Both the position numbers and the translations under genes were made by a program. A DNA stretch of 64,000 nt, taken from positions 1-64,000 of the forward strand of contig NZ_VAWA01000013.1 of NCBI RefSeq assembly GCF_005771565.1, given 5' to 3'. This stretch comes from Nesterenkonia sphaerica (GTDB lineage Bacteria > Actinomycetota > Actinomycetes > Actinomycetales > Micrococcaceae). The notes below the pieces were generated by a model. It did no database searches. It saw only the letters and a list, made by a program, of their open reading frames with translations, and was not told the origin of the DNA. This document shows, one piece after another, positions 33,304 through 42,622 of the stretch (position 1 is its first letter; each line of letters begins with the position of its first letter).

Positions 33304-34044
33304 CTACGTCGACGAGCCAGCTCCCTGCGAACGTTGCCGTCGCTCCCACGTCTGCAGCACGTAGCCGACCCCACGCTTGGTCTGGATCGCCGGTGCGCCC
33401 TCGGCCCCGGATTCGATCTTGCGCCGCAGGTAGGAGATGTAGGACTCCACAATGGAGGCGTCGCCGTTGAAGTTGTATTCCCACACATGGTCGAGGATCT
33501 GCTGCTTGGACAGTACCCGGTTCGGATTCATCATCAGGTAGCGAAGCAGCTTGAACTCGGTGGGGGACAGTTCAATGATCTCGCCCTCGTGGCGGACCTC
33601 GTGTGCGTCGTCGTCGAGTTCTAAGTTGTCGATCCTGATGACTGCGTCCTCATCGTCATAGGGCGCGGTGCGGCGCAGGACCGCCTTGATTCTGGCCACG
33701 ACTTCATCGAGGGAAAACGGCTTCGTCACGTAGTCGTCACCGCCCACCGTCAGGCCGGTGATCTTGTCGTCGGTGTCATCGCGGGCAGTGAGAAACAGGA
33801 CGGGGAAGTGCTTGCCAGAGGCGCGCAGCCGGCGGGTGACGGTGAATCCATCCATGTCCGGCAGCATCACATCCAGCACCGCCAGATCCGGCTGGAACTT
33901 CTCAGCAATATCAAGGGCCTCGCGCCCGTTCGCTGCGGCTGCCACCTCAAAGCCGGCAAAACGCAGGCTCGTCGCGAGGAGCTCGCGGATATTGGGCTCG
34001 TCGTCGACGACGAGCAGCTTGGCTTCCGGAGTTTTATCAGTCAC
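33304..34044 (-). CDS. OmpR-family response regulator
   Basis: 246 residues from the chosen GTG. The receiver domain has the acidic pair in LLVVDDEPNI, phospho-acceptor Asp58 in AVLDVMLPDMDG and Lys108 in YVTKPF; the C-terminal winged helix (about 140-240) has LSPTEFKLLRYLMMNPNRVL and VGYVLQT. I choose GTG 34044 because the product then starts like its relatives and a GATACT -10-like hexamer lies seven bases upstream (possible leaderless mRNA); ATG 34065 is the alternative. First gene of the two-component unit. Confidence 0.92.
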   Translation of the reverse strand: MTDKTPEAKLLVVDDEPNIRELLATSLRFAGFEVAAAANGREALDIAEKFQPDLAVLDVMLPDMDGFTVTRRLRASGKHFPVLFLTARDDTDDKITGLTVGGDDYVTKPFSLDEVVARIKAVLRRTAPYDDEDAVIRIDNLELDDDAHEVRHEGEIIELSPTEFKLLRYLMMNPNRVLSKQQILDHVWEYNFNGDASIVESYISYLRRKIESGAEGAPAIQTKRGVGYVLQTWERRQRSQGAGSST

Positions 34045-34125
34045 AACTGTCAGTATCGAGCCCATTCCTGGGTGGTGACTGTATGCCTGCTGGACGCATG
34101 GTTAGCTTTCCGGGGCAACTGGGTG

Positions 34126-34350
34126 TCAGTGCCCCCGGCGCCGCTTGAGATTGAGCACCATGTGCAGGCACATCAGCACGAATCCCGCGGGAAAGCCCCA
34201 CAGCGCGATCCAATAGAGGCTGGCATGGGGAACGCTGTCTGCGAAGTAGAAACCAAGAATGCTCAGCAGAGCGGCGAATGACAGAGCAGTGACGGTCACG
34301 CCTGATATCAGGCAAGCTCGCGCCAGCGCAGCGGGTGCTGAAGGGGTCAT
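34126..34350 (-). CDS. Small membrane protein of unknown function
   Basis: 74 residues with two membrane segments (about 12-36 and 44-66) and a basic Arg-Arg-Arg C-terminus. Small two-helix proteins are common next to the cold-shock/DUF3027 locus in Actinobacteria, but I do not recognise the family. It is divergent from the cold-shock gene at 34417 and read in the same direction as the two-component system. Confidence 0.65.
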   Translation of the reverse strand: MTPSAPAALARACLISGVTVTALSFAALLSILGFYFADSVPHASLYWIALWGFPAGFVLMCLHMVLNLKRRRGH

Positions 34351-34416
34351 GCGGCAATTCTATCGCCCGGCAATTGGGGGTATTCTGGTAGTCGCGCAAA
34401 AGGAGGTCGCACACAC

Positions 34417-34800
34417 GTGCCTACGGGAAAAGTGAAATGGTTCGACGCTGACAAAGGTTTCGGATTTGTCACCGGTGACACTGGCGAAGAGGTGTATCTA
34501 CACTCATCGGCGCTTCCGTCCTCGGTCACCACAGTGAAGTCGGGAACGCGACTGGAATACGGCATTGCGGATGGACGCCGGGGCAAGCAGGCGCTGAGTG
34601 TCCGGATCCTCAATGAGGGCCCCTCAGTGGTGCGCGCCACCCGCAAACCTGCCGAGGAGATGGGCGAGCTGGTCCAGGATCTGGTCAATGTGCTGGACAA
34701 CACCACCGGCCAGCTGCGCAAGGGCCACTATCCGAAGCCCGAGCAGTCCAAGAAGATCGCAGCTCTGCTGCGCCGCGTCGCCGACGACTTCGACGCCTGA
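34417..34800 (+). CDS. Cold-shock-domain protein with C-terminal extension
   Basis: 127 residues. The first ~66 form a cold-shock domain with RNP-type motifs KWFDADKGFGFV and VYLHSSAL; the remaining ~60 form a charged helical extension (EEMGELVQDLVNVLDN, then a Lys-rich stretch) not found in ordinary CspA. This longer form occurs in Actinobacteria beside DUF3027, as here. GTG start with AAAGGAGG upstream. It probably binds single-stranded RNA. TATTCTGGTAG at 34381 may contain the -10 of its promoter. Confidence 0.92.
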   Translation: MPTGKVKWFDADKGFGFVTGDTGEEVYLHSSALPSSVTTVKSGTRLEYGIADGRRGKQALSVRILNEGPSVVRATRKPAEEMGELVQDLVNVLDNTTGQLRKGHYPKPEQSKKIAALLRRVADDFDA

Positions 34801-34802
34801 TC

Positions 34803-37095
<2,293 letters not shown>

Positions 37096-37349
37096 GATCT
37101 TCCTCACATATTCCCCACTGAGCTGTCTTCCGTGACGATTCTGTGACAGCATTTTGCGTTGGCTTGAAAAAACCTGAGTACTTCCGTGACCTAAGTGTGA
37201 CATTTGTATCAATCTGTTATAAAGTCAGACGCGTGCTCGGGGCAGATGTAACAAAAAGCCCTGGAAAATCCTCCGGCGGACGCCGACCCTGCATGTCAGC
37301 TGGAGGACAGTTTGCCTAACTACCGCCCAGTGCAGGGAAAGGTTTTCAC
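37096..37349 (+). promoter_or_regulatory. Upstream region of the first NlpC/P60 gene: two GTGAC direct-repeat sites, promoter and 118-base leader
   Basis: GTGAC-N6-GTGAC occurs at 37132-37147 and again at 37186-37201. The second site overlaps the likely -35 box GTGACA (37197-37202), which is 17 bases from the -10 box TAAAGT (37220-37225). Transcription should begin near 37232, leaving a leader of about 118 bases that can fold (CAGCTGGAGGACAG and others). Tandem pentamers 11 bases apart are typical sites of OmpR-type regulators; MtrA controls NlpC/P60 genes in related Actinobacteria. That regulator is an inference. Confidence 0.65.
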
Positions 37350-38261
37350 GTGACTGACAACAACACTTTTGTATCGCGCCGGGAACGCCGAGCTCGGAAG
37401 AGCTCCAGCGCCGGGCACGCGGGCCGCGCCACCGCTGCGGTGCTGACCTCGGCCGGTCTGGTCATCGCCACCGGTGTAGCTGCCAGCGCCGACACCACTG
37501 CCTCTGAAGGTCGCGCCGCGAGTACGGTTCAGATCGATGCTGCCCTGTTGACCGTCGAGCGGGCCACCGCGGAGCAGGCCAGCGTCGAGTCTGATGCCAC
37601 CGTTGCTGCATCCGCCGACGTCGCTTTCAGCTCCGGCGAGAACCGGCCTGTCATCACCTCACAGGCCAGCCCCGAACCAGTTGCCCCGGCGGCTGACCCG
37701 GCCCCCGAGGTTGAACCAGCGCCAGCGCAGCCCGCCGCGCAGGATGCCGGCGCTGAAGCCGCAACGAACACTTCCACCGCCGCGAACCAGTCCGGCGGCA
37801 CCACCTCGGCCGAGGGCGGCTCCTCCAGCCAGGCCAGCGCATCCAACGGCGGCGGGTCGGCAAGTGAGTCCAGCTCCACCACTGCTTCAAGCTCCACCGA
37901 GCAGTCAGCCCCGTCCTCCGGCGGCCGCGGAAGTGTGATTTCCGCTGCCTACTCCACCTTGGGTACCCCGCACGTGATGGGTGGAACCACACCGGGCTCC
38001 GGAATCGACTGCTCCGGAATGATCCAGTACGCCTACGCGCAGGCAGGCATCAGTGTCCCCCGGACCACCCACGGCATGGCATCCCTGCCGCGGGTTTCCA
38101 CTCCGGCTCCCGGTGACATTGTGCTGGCCAACGGAAACTCCCACGGTGGCATCTATGTCGGCAACGGCCAGGTCATCTCCACCACAGCTTCCGCAGGTGT
38201 GCGCGTCCACGGAATCAACGACGGCTGGCACAACGTGACCAGCATTCACCGCCCGCGCTAA
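37350..38261 (+). CDS. Secreted NlpC/P60 endopeptidase, first of a tandem pair
   Basis: 303 residues: signal peptide (basic start RRERRARK, hydrophobic core about 28-45, Ala-Ser-Ala end), a ~140-residue linker rich in Ala, Ser, Pro, Glu and Thr, and a C-terminal NlpC/P60 domain (about 195-303). Catalytic Cys221 is in GIDCSGMIQYAYAQAG and His265 in SHGGIYVGNG. Such enzymes cut peptidoglycan stem peptides. It shares with the next gene the SEGRA-x-ST motif after the signal peptide and the promoter block. GTG start after AAAGG. Its own terminator follows at 38290. Confidence 0.93.
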   Translation: MTDNNTFVSRRERRARKSSSAGHAGRATAAVLTSAGLVIATGVAASADTTASEGRAASTVQIDAALLTVERATAEQASVESDATVAASADVAFSSGENRPVITSQASPEPVAPAADPAPEVEPAPAQPAAQDAGAEAATNTSTAANQSGGTTSAEGGSSSQASASNGGGSASESSSTTASSSTEQSAPSSGGRGSVISAAYSTLGTPHVMGGTTPGSGIDCSGMIQYAYAQAGISVPRTTHGMASLPRVSTPAPGDIVLANGNSHGGIYVGNGQVISTTASAGVRVHGINDGWHNVTSIHRPR

Positions 38262-38289
38262 TCCGTCACGCTGAGGTAACGAACCTCAC

Positions 38290-38336
38290 AGGTGTGGGGC
38301 CCAGTCTGCATGAGACTGCGCCCCACACCTGTATTT
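38290..38336 (+). terminator. Intrinsic terminator after the first NlpC/P60 gene
   Basis: AGGTGTGGGGC and the inner CAGTCT pair with AGACTG and GCCCCACACCT (38290-38330), followed by GTATTT. The two NlpC/P60 genes are thus separate transcripts. Confidence 0.88.
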
Positions 38337-38444
38337 AACCGTCGTCTTTGCCCATTTCTAGGGCGGAATGGACGCCGAAGATGGGCCGTAGGGCTGCGTC
38401 GACCAGCCTTTACCCAGGCGCAGTTATGCAAAAGTTGCGAGATT

Positions 38445-38486
38445 CGTGATCTAAATGTGACATGGATGCGGATCTGTTATAAAGTC
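38445..38486 (+). promoter_or_regulatory. Promoter of the second NlpC/P60 gene, copy of the first
   Basis: 33 of 42 positions match the block at 37185-37226 without gaps. It carries GTGAT-N6-GTGAC (38446-38461), -35 GTGACA (38457-38462), a 17-base spacer and -10 TAAAGT (38480-38485). The -10 box ends six bases before the GTG/ATG start codons, so the transcript should begin at or next to the start codon. Confidence 0.75.
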
Positions 38487-38491
38487 TTCCC

Positions 38492-39352
38492 GTGATGATC
38501 GAACAGACCCTGACTCGGACGCGGCGAGAGCGCCGCCTTACGGCCGAAGCCGAAGCCCGCCGTGCTGCCAAGACTCGTGCTGCCAAGACCGGACGCAAAG
38601 TGGGTGTCGTGCTCGGCACCTCCGGGCTGTTCCTGACCACGTCAGTGGCGGCGATGGCTGAGGCCGAAACGCCGTCCGAAGGGCGCGCGCAGTCCACCCT
38701 GTCGGTGGAGACCGCCGGCAATGTCGAGCTAGCTGCCCATGCCGCGCCATCTGCGGTGGCGGCATCCACCGACGTCCAGCTCACCTTCGATCGTCCCGCT
38801 GTCAGCTCACAGGGATCGAGTGAGTCTGCCGAGGCAAGCTCCGCCGCTGCCGAGACTGAAGCTCAGCCCAACACTGCGCAGGCGGCCGAATCGTCAACAG
38901 CTGACGTGCAGACCGAAAGTGAGACCTCCACCTCAACGGCCGAGGTCGCTCAGACAGCCAGCACCAGTGTCGAAGCAGAGCCTGCTGCACCAGCGGCAAA
39001 CAGCTCCGTCATCAGTGCGGCATACAGCGCGATTGGCACCCCCTACCTGTGGGCAGGTTCCACGCTGGGCGGAATGGACTGCTCCGGTTTCATCAACTGG
39101 GCCTACGCACAAGCGGGTCAGCCGCTTCCAGGAAACGCACGCAGCACCCACGGAATGATGGCTTCATTCCCCCGCGTGTCCTCTCCGCAGCCCGGTGACA
39201 TCGTGGTTGTCAGCGGCATCCGGAGCCAGTACCACGCAGGAATTTATGTGGGTAACGGGCAGATGATCGGCGCGCTGGCAGCTTCAGGTGTCACTACCCA
39301 CGGCTATAACGAGGGCTGGCACAACGTCGTCGCTATTCTGCGTCCCTACTGA
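38492..39352 (+). CDS. Secreted NlpC/P60 endopeptidase, second of a tandem pair, probably leaderless mRNA
   Basis: 286 residues from GTG (285 from the ATG three bases on): basic start with RRERR, signal peptide (core about 45-62, ending AAMAEA), Ala/Ser/Glu/Thr-rich linker, and a C-terminal NlpC/P60 domain. Catalytic Cys about 196 is in MDCSGFINWAYAQAG and His about 247 in YHAGIYVGNG. It shares domain layout, the SEGRA-x-ST motif and the promoter with its neighbour. No Shine-Dalgarno is present and the -10 box is directly upstream, which indicates a leaderless mRNA. Confidence 0.92.
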   Translation: MMIEQTLTRTRRERRLTAEAEARRAAKTRAAKTGRKVGVVLGTSGLFLTTSVAAMAEAETPSEGRAQSTLSVETAGNVELAAHAAPSAVAASTDVQLTFDRPAVSSQGSSESAEASSAAAETEAQPNTAQAAESSTADVQTESETSTSTAEVAQTASTSVEAEPAAPAANSSVISAAYSAIGTPYLWAGSTLGGMDCSGFINWAYAQAGQPLPGNARSTHGMMASFPRVSSPQPGDIVVVSGIRSQYHAGIYVGNGQMIGALAASGVTTHGYNEGWHNVVAILRPY

Positions 39353-39375
39353 GGTTTCCCTCAGTCCCGACTTTC

Positions 39376-39425
39376 ACGCCTGTGGTGTGTGGCTTCCGAG
39401 AAGTCGCACACCACAGGCGTCTCTG
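39376..39425 (+). terminator. Intrinsic terminator after the second NlpC/P60 gene
   Basis: ACGCCTGTGGTGTGTG pairs with CGCACACCACAGGCGT (39376-39420) around a 13-base loop, followed by CTCTGC. Confidence 0.85.
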
Positions 39426-39525
39426 CATCATCTAGCACCCTCTGCTGTGCAGGGGCTTATAGTGATGTGGGAAGCACACGCTTCCCGAGACGTGCAGGAC
39501 AGGGTGAGAAGACCCGGGAACATAC

Positions 39526-40029
39526 ATGCGAACCTTGGTGCTTAATGCAGGCTACGAGCCGCTCAACGTGGTGACCTCGCGCCGCGCGGCTGTGCTGGTC
39601 ATGCGCGGAAAGGCCAGTGTCCTTGCCGAGGACGGGCTGCCCATCGTGGCGCCCTCGGTCCTGGTGCCGCGTCCGGCTGTCATCCTGCTCCACCAGTATG
39701 TGCGCGTGGTCCGCCGAGGCCCCGGGGCGCCGTCGCGGCGTGGTGTGCTGCGGCGGGACCGACGGCAATGTGGGTACTGCGGAGGTTCGGCGTCGACCGT
39801 TGACCATGTCATCCCCAAGTCCCGAGGGGGTGACTCGAGCTGGAGCAATCTGTTGGCATGCTGCGGACCGTGCAACGTGCGCAAAGGAGACAAGACTCTG
39901 GACCAGCTGGGCTGGTCGCTGCTTACGATGCCGCGCGTCCCGCGACACCACACCTGGCTGCCCGCCGAGCTGGATGCCCCGCGCGATGTCTGGATGCCGT
40001 TTCTTGACCCCTCAGGTGTGCCGGGGTGA
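39526..40029 (+). CDS. HNH endonuclease family protein
   Basis: 167 residues. The middle carries a treble-clef HNH domain: CGYCGGSASTVDHVIPKSRG supplies the first Cys pair and the His, and SNLLACCGPCNVRKGD the Asn and second Cys pair. The N-terminus MRTLVLNAGYEPLNV is typical of a widespread actinobacterial single-gene family whose role is unknown (repair or restriction-like have been suggested). It sits alone between the NlpC/P60 pair and cspA, without a partner gene that would suggest a defence system. ATG lies six bases past a GGGAAC stretch. Confidence 0.9.
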   Translation: MRTLVLNAGYEPLNVVTSRRAAVLVMRGKASVLAEDGLPIVAPSVLVPRPAVILLHQYVRVVRRGPGAPSRRGVLRRDRRQCGYCGGSASTVDHVIPKSRGGDSSWSNLLACCGPCNVRKGDKTLDQLGWSLLTMPRVPRHHTWLPAELDAPRDVWMPFLDPSGVPG

Positions 40030-40243
40030 GGGAATTCTCCTCCCGCCTGCACCAGGTACGCAGAGCGGTCTCCGGCGAATTATTGGCTGTGACCACTCGG
40101 TAGCGTAAGGTTGGGGATATTGATCGTCATTGCTTTATCCCAGTGGCCTCAACAAATCTCCGCACCGGCCTGGCCTGGTCGCTGCGGATCAGCACCGTGA
40201 ATCTATCGGTGCATCGCAAGTAACACAGTAGTTAGGAACACAC

Positions 40244-40453
40244 ATGGCCACTGGCACCGTGAAATGGTTTAACGCCGAAAAGGGATACGGCTTCATCGCC
40301 CCCTCCGACGGTTCGGACGATGTCTTCGTCCACTACAGCGCAATTGACCCCGGCAGCGGCGGGTTCAAGACTCTCGAAGAGAACCAGCAGGTTCAGTTCG
40401 AGACTGCATCCGGCCCCAAGGGCCTGCAGGCAGAGAACGTCAGCGCTGTCTGA
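40244..40453 (+). CDS. cspA: Cold-shock protein CspA-type
   Basis: 69 residues, a single cold-shock domain. [12 protein letters not shown] (RNP1) and VFVHYSAI (RNP2) are intact, so it binds single-stranded RNA/DNA as an RNA chaperone. The leader of up to 214 bases (from 40030) is long enough for the temperature-dependent control known for csp mRNAs, but I see no specific element. AGGAACACACA precedes the ATG. A strong hairpin follows the stop. Confidence 0.96.
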   Translation: MATGTVKWFNAEKGYGFIAPSDGSDDVFVHYSAIDPGSGGFKTLEENQQVQFETASGPKGLQAENVSAV

Positions 40454-40469
40454 CCCTCAGTCTTTGTAC

Positions 40470-40516
40470 GACCTCGGCCCCGGTCCCACCTTCGCGGTGG
40501 GGCCGGGGCCGAGGTC
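40470..40516 (+). terminator. Terminator hairpin after cspA
   Basis: GACCTCGGCCCCGGTCCCACC pairs over its length with GGTGGGGCCGGGGCCGAGGTC across a TTCGC loop. There is no long T tract, only GTTAAGG, but the stem is very stable. Confidence 0.85.
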
Positions 40517-40549
40517 GTTAAGGACACGCCACGGAGAAGCGAGTAGTCG

Positions 40550-41101
40550 TCACTCTGACTCCACGGTGGCCGAAAGCGCGTCCAGGAACCGGATCACAGT
40601 CGCCCGTTCGTCAGAGCTCAGTGCCGCAGCAGCATGGAATCGCCCCGCGTGGGTGCGGCCGACCACACTTCGGGCAGTTTGACGAGTCTCGTCAGTGACC
40701 TGAATCGCGGTACTTCGGCGGTCCTGTGGGTGCGGCAACCGGCGAATATGGTCCCGGCTTGAGAGGCGATCCAGCAGCTTAGTGACAGCAGCAGTGGAGA
40801 TTCCCAGGTGTTGGGCCAGCTCGCTGGGAGTCGCCAACTGCTTATTCGCCTGGGCGGCGATAAGGTAGCGAAGCGCCCGCATGTCTGTTTCGCCCAAGTC
40901 CATGTGCTTGCGTGCAGCTTCGCTCATACTACGTTCGGCACTGTGCCAGCGCCGGAGCGACTCGAGCACTTGTACGGTCTGGTTCAACTCCGTCTCAGTG
41001 AGCCCTCGGTGCTGAACAATTTCCTCGTGGGGATCCAGCAACCGAGGGTCTGTCATGGAGAATCTCTCGCTCCTGGGGGAGCCTGACTCGCCCTTCGCCA
41101 T
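40550..41101 (-). CDS. MarR-family regulator, CrtR-like
   Basis: 183 residues with a MarR winged helix (about 65-150; ATPSELAQHLGISTAAVTKL is the recognition region, and DHIRRLPHPQDRRSTAIQVT the wing). It is divergent from the idi-crt operon. In Corynebacterium glutamicum the MarR protein CrtR is divergent from the crt operon and is relieved by geranylgeranyl diphosphate; the same layout here suggests the same job. ATG at 41101 has AAGGAAG upstream. Two TAGGTTA repeats in the gap overlap both promoters, consistent with autoregulation. Confidence 0.88.
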   Translation of the reverse strand: MAKGESGSPRSERFSMTDPRLLDPHEEIVQHRGLTETELNQTVQVLESLRRWHSAERSMSEAARKHMDLGETDMRALRYLIAAQANKQLATPSELAQHLGISTAAVTKLLDRLSSRDHIRRLPHPQDRRSTAIQVTDETRQTARSVVGRTHAGRFHAAAALSSDERATVIRFLDALSATVESE

Positions 41102-41111
41102 AAGTCTTCCT

Positions 41112-41155
41112 TAGGTTACTATTAGATGAGCTTGTTGCTAGCTAGGTTAACTATA
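41112..41155. promoter_or_regulatory. Repeated operator-like boxes in the MarR-idi intergenic region
   Basis: TAGGTTACTATTA (41112-41124) and TAGGTTAACTATA (41143-41155) are 31 bases apart, about three helical turns. The first covers TAATAGT, the likely -10 of the MarR gene on the minus strand. The second covers TAACTA/CTATAA next to the likely -10 of the idi-crt operon, with TTGTTG upstream at 41132. It also contains the self-complementary GTTAAC. Confidence 0.65.
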
Positions 41156-41168
41156 AAGGAGCTGAGAT

Positions 41169-41732
41169 ATGGAGAGCTCGGCGGCTCACGTGGTGCTGCT
41201 CGATCAGCAGGGCCAACCATGTGGTACAGAACGCAAAGACCGAGTTCACTCCCCCCACACGCCGTTGCACCTGGGGTTCTCCTGTCATGTGCTGAACGCC
41301 GCAGGCGAGGTGCTCGTGACACGCAGGGCGTTGAATAAGCGTACCTGGCCTGGCGTCTGGACCAATTCCTTCTGCGGCCACCCCCAACCTTCGGAGTCCC
41401 TTGAGGAAGCCGTGCACCGGCACGCACGGCACGAGCTGGGTATGCAGGTCGGTGAGGTCTCCCTCGAGCTTCCTGACTTCCGGTACCAGGCTACCGATGC
41501 CTCCGGGGTCGTTGAGAATGAAATCTGTCCTGTGTTTTCCGCTGTGTCACTCAGCCCAACTGATCCCGACCCTGCCGAAGTGTGTGAACTGAGGTGGGTG
41601 GCACCAGCGAATCTCGCGGCCGCTATCGAGGCCGCCCCGTGGGCCTTTTCTCCATGGTTGGTCAGCCAGGCCCAGCAGATGGCCCACTATCAGAGTCGTG
41701 GAGACGCCGCTGTCCGCCCCCGGGGTCACTGA
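41169..41732 (+). CDS. idi: Isopentenyl-diphosphate delta-isomerase, type I
   Basis: Interconverts isopentenyl and dimethylallyl diphosphate, supplying C5 units. 187 residues, Nudix fold. Catalytic Cys69 is in WTNSFCGHP, Glu116 in GVVENEICP, and the Nudix helix region is ESLEEAVHRHARHELGM. AAAGGAG lies upstream of the ATG. It is the first gene of the carotenoid operon, in the place where relatives usually have crtE, and its stop overlaps the crtB start (TGATG). Confidence 0.96.
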   Translation: MESSAAHVVLLDQQGQPCGTERKDRVHSPHTPLHLGFSCHVLNAAGEVLVTRRALNKRTWPGVWTNSFCGHPQPSESLEEAVHRHARHELGMQVGEVSLELPDFRYQATDASGVVENEICPVFSAVSLSPTDPDPAEVCELRWVAPANLAAAIEAAPWAFSPWLVSQAQQMAHYQSRGDAAVRPRGH

Positions 41733-42622
41733 TGAGTGTGCCCCTGCTGAGCCACTTGGGCCTGTATTCGCGCACCGCCGAGCGGGCCGCCTCCTGCGTG
41801 ATCCGTGAGTACTCGACCTCGTTCGGTCTCGCGACCCGTCTGTTACCTCCGCCCACACGCGCCGGCATCTGCAACGTCTATGCGCTGGTACGCATCGCAG
41901 ATGAGATTGTGGACGGTACCGCGGAAGAGGCCGGCCTCGATGCCGCCCTGCGCCGCGAAGTGCTGGACGCGCTGGAACGGGAGACGCTTGGGGCCTTGGA
42001 CCGCGGGTTCAGCACGAACCTCGTCGTTCACTCCTTTGCGCTGACCGGCCGTGCGGCCGGCATCGGCACCGAGCTGGTACACGCCTTCTTCCGTTCCATG
42101 CGCCGTGACCTGGAGCCGGTGGTCCAGCTCAGCGAAGAGCAGTACAGGACATATGTCCACGGTTCGGCTGAGGTGGTAGGGCTGATGTGCCTTCGGGTAT
42201 TTCTGCAGGACTACCCGGTCTCAGCCGAACACCTGCTGCGGCTGGAAGCTGGCGCGGCTCGCTTGGGAGCGGCGTTTCAAAAGATCAACTTCCTGCGTGA
42301 CTTCGCCGAAGACTCGCAGCAGCTTGGCCGCACCTACTTCCCCGGAACGTCCCCCGGAGTGCTCGGTGAGCACAGAAAGTCAGAAATTATCGCCGACATT
42401 GAGGCCGATCTCGCTGAGGCCCGCCGTGCCCTACCACTGCTGCCTGCTGGAGCGCGTCGGGCCACGGCACTGGCGACCGCGCTGTTTGCGGAGCTGAACA
42501 AGCGTTTGCGCCGCGTGGACGCCGCCGCGCCGGTTCACACCCGGGTGTCAGTTCCCAGCCACGTGAAAGCACGAATCCTCGCTGAGACGCTGATCACCCA
42601 TTCACCGGAACGAGGATCATGA
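41732..42622 (+). CDS. crtB: Phytoene synthase
   Basis: Joins two geranylgeranyl diphosphates to phytoene. 296 residues. The two Asp-rich Mg2+-diphosphate motifs are RIADEIVD (Asp57, Asp61) and NFLRDFAED (Asp190, Asp194). ATG 41732 overlaps the idi stop by one base; a longer open frame upstream runs inside idi and is rejected. Its stop overlaps the crtI ATG by four bases. The GGPP must come from a prenyltransferase encoded elsewhere. Confidence 0.96.
   Translation: MSVPLLSHLGLYSRTAERAASCVIREYSTSFGLATRLLPPPTRAGICNVYALVRIADEIVDGTAEEAGLDAALRREVLDALERETLGALDRGFSTNLVVHSFALTGRAAGIGTELVHAFFRSMRRDLEPVVQLSEEQYRTYVHGSAEVVGLMCLRVFLQDYPVSAEHLLRLEAGAARLGAAFQKINFLRDFAEDSQQLGRTYFPGTSPGVLGEHRKSEIIADIEADLAEARRALPLLPAGARRATALATALFAELNKRLRRVDAAAPVHTRVSVPSHVKARILAETLITHSPERGS

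Noticed and set aside
37227-37349. ydaO (c-di-AMP) riboswitch before the first NlpC/P60 gene
   Set aside because: Expected from the gene family, but the conserved blocks could not be found by eye.
39526-40029. HNH endonuclease as part of a defence system
   Set aside because: It is a stand-alone member of a common actinobacterial family; neighbours are wall hydrolases and cspA.
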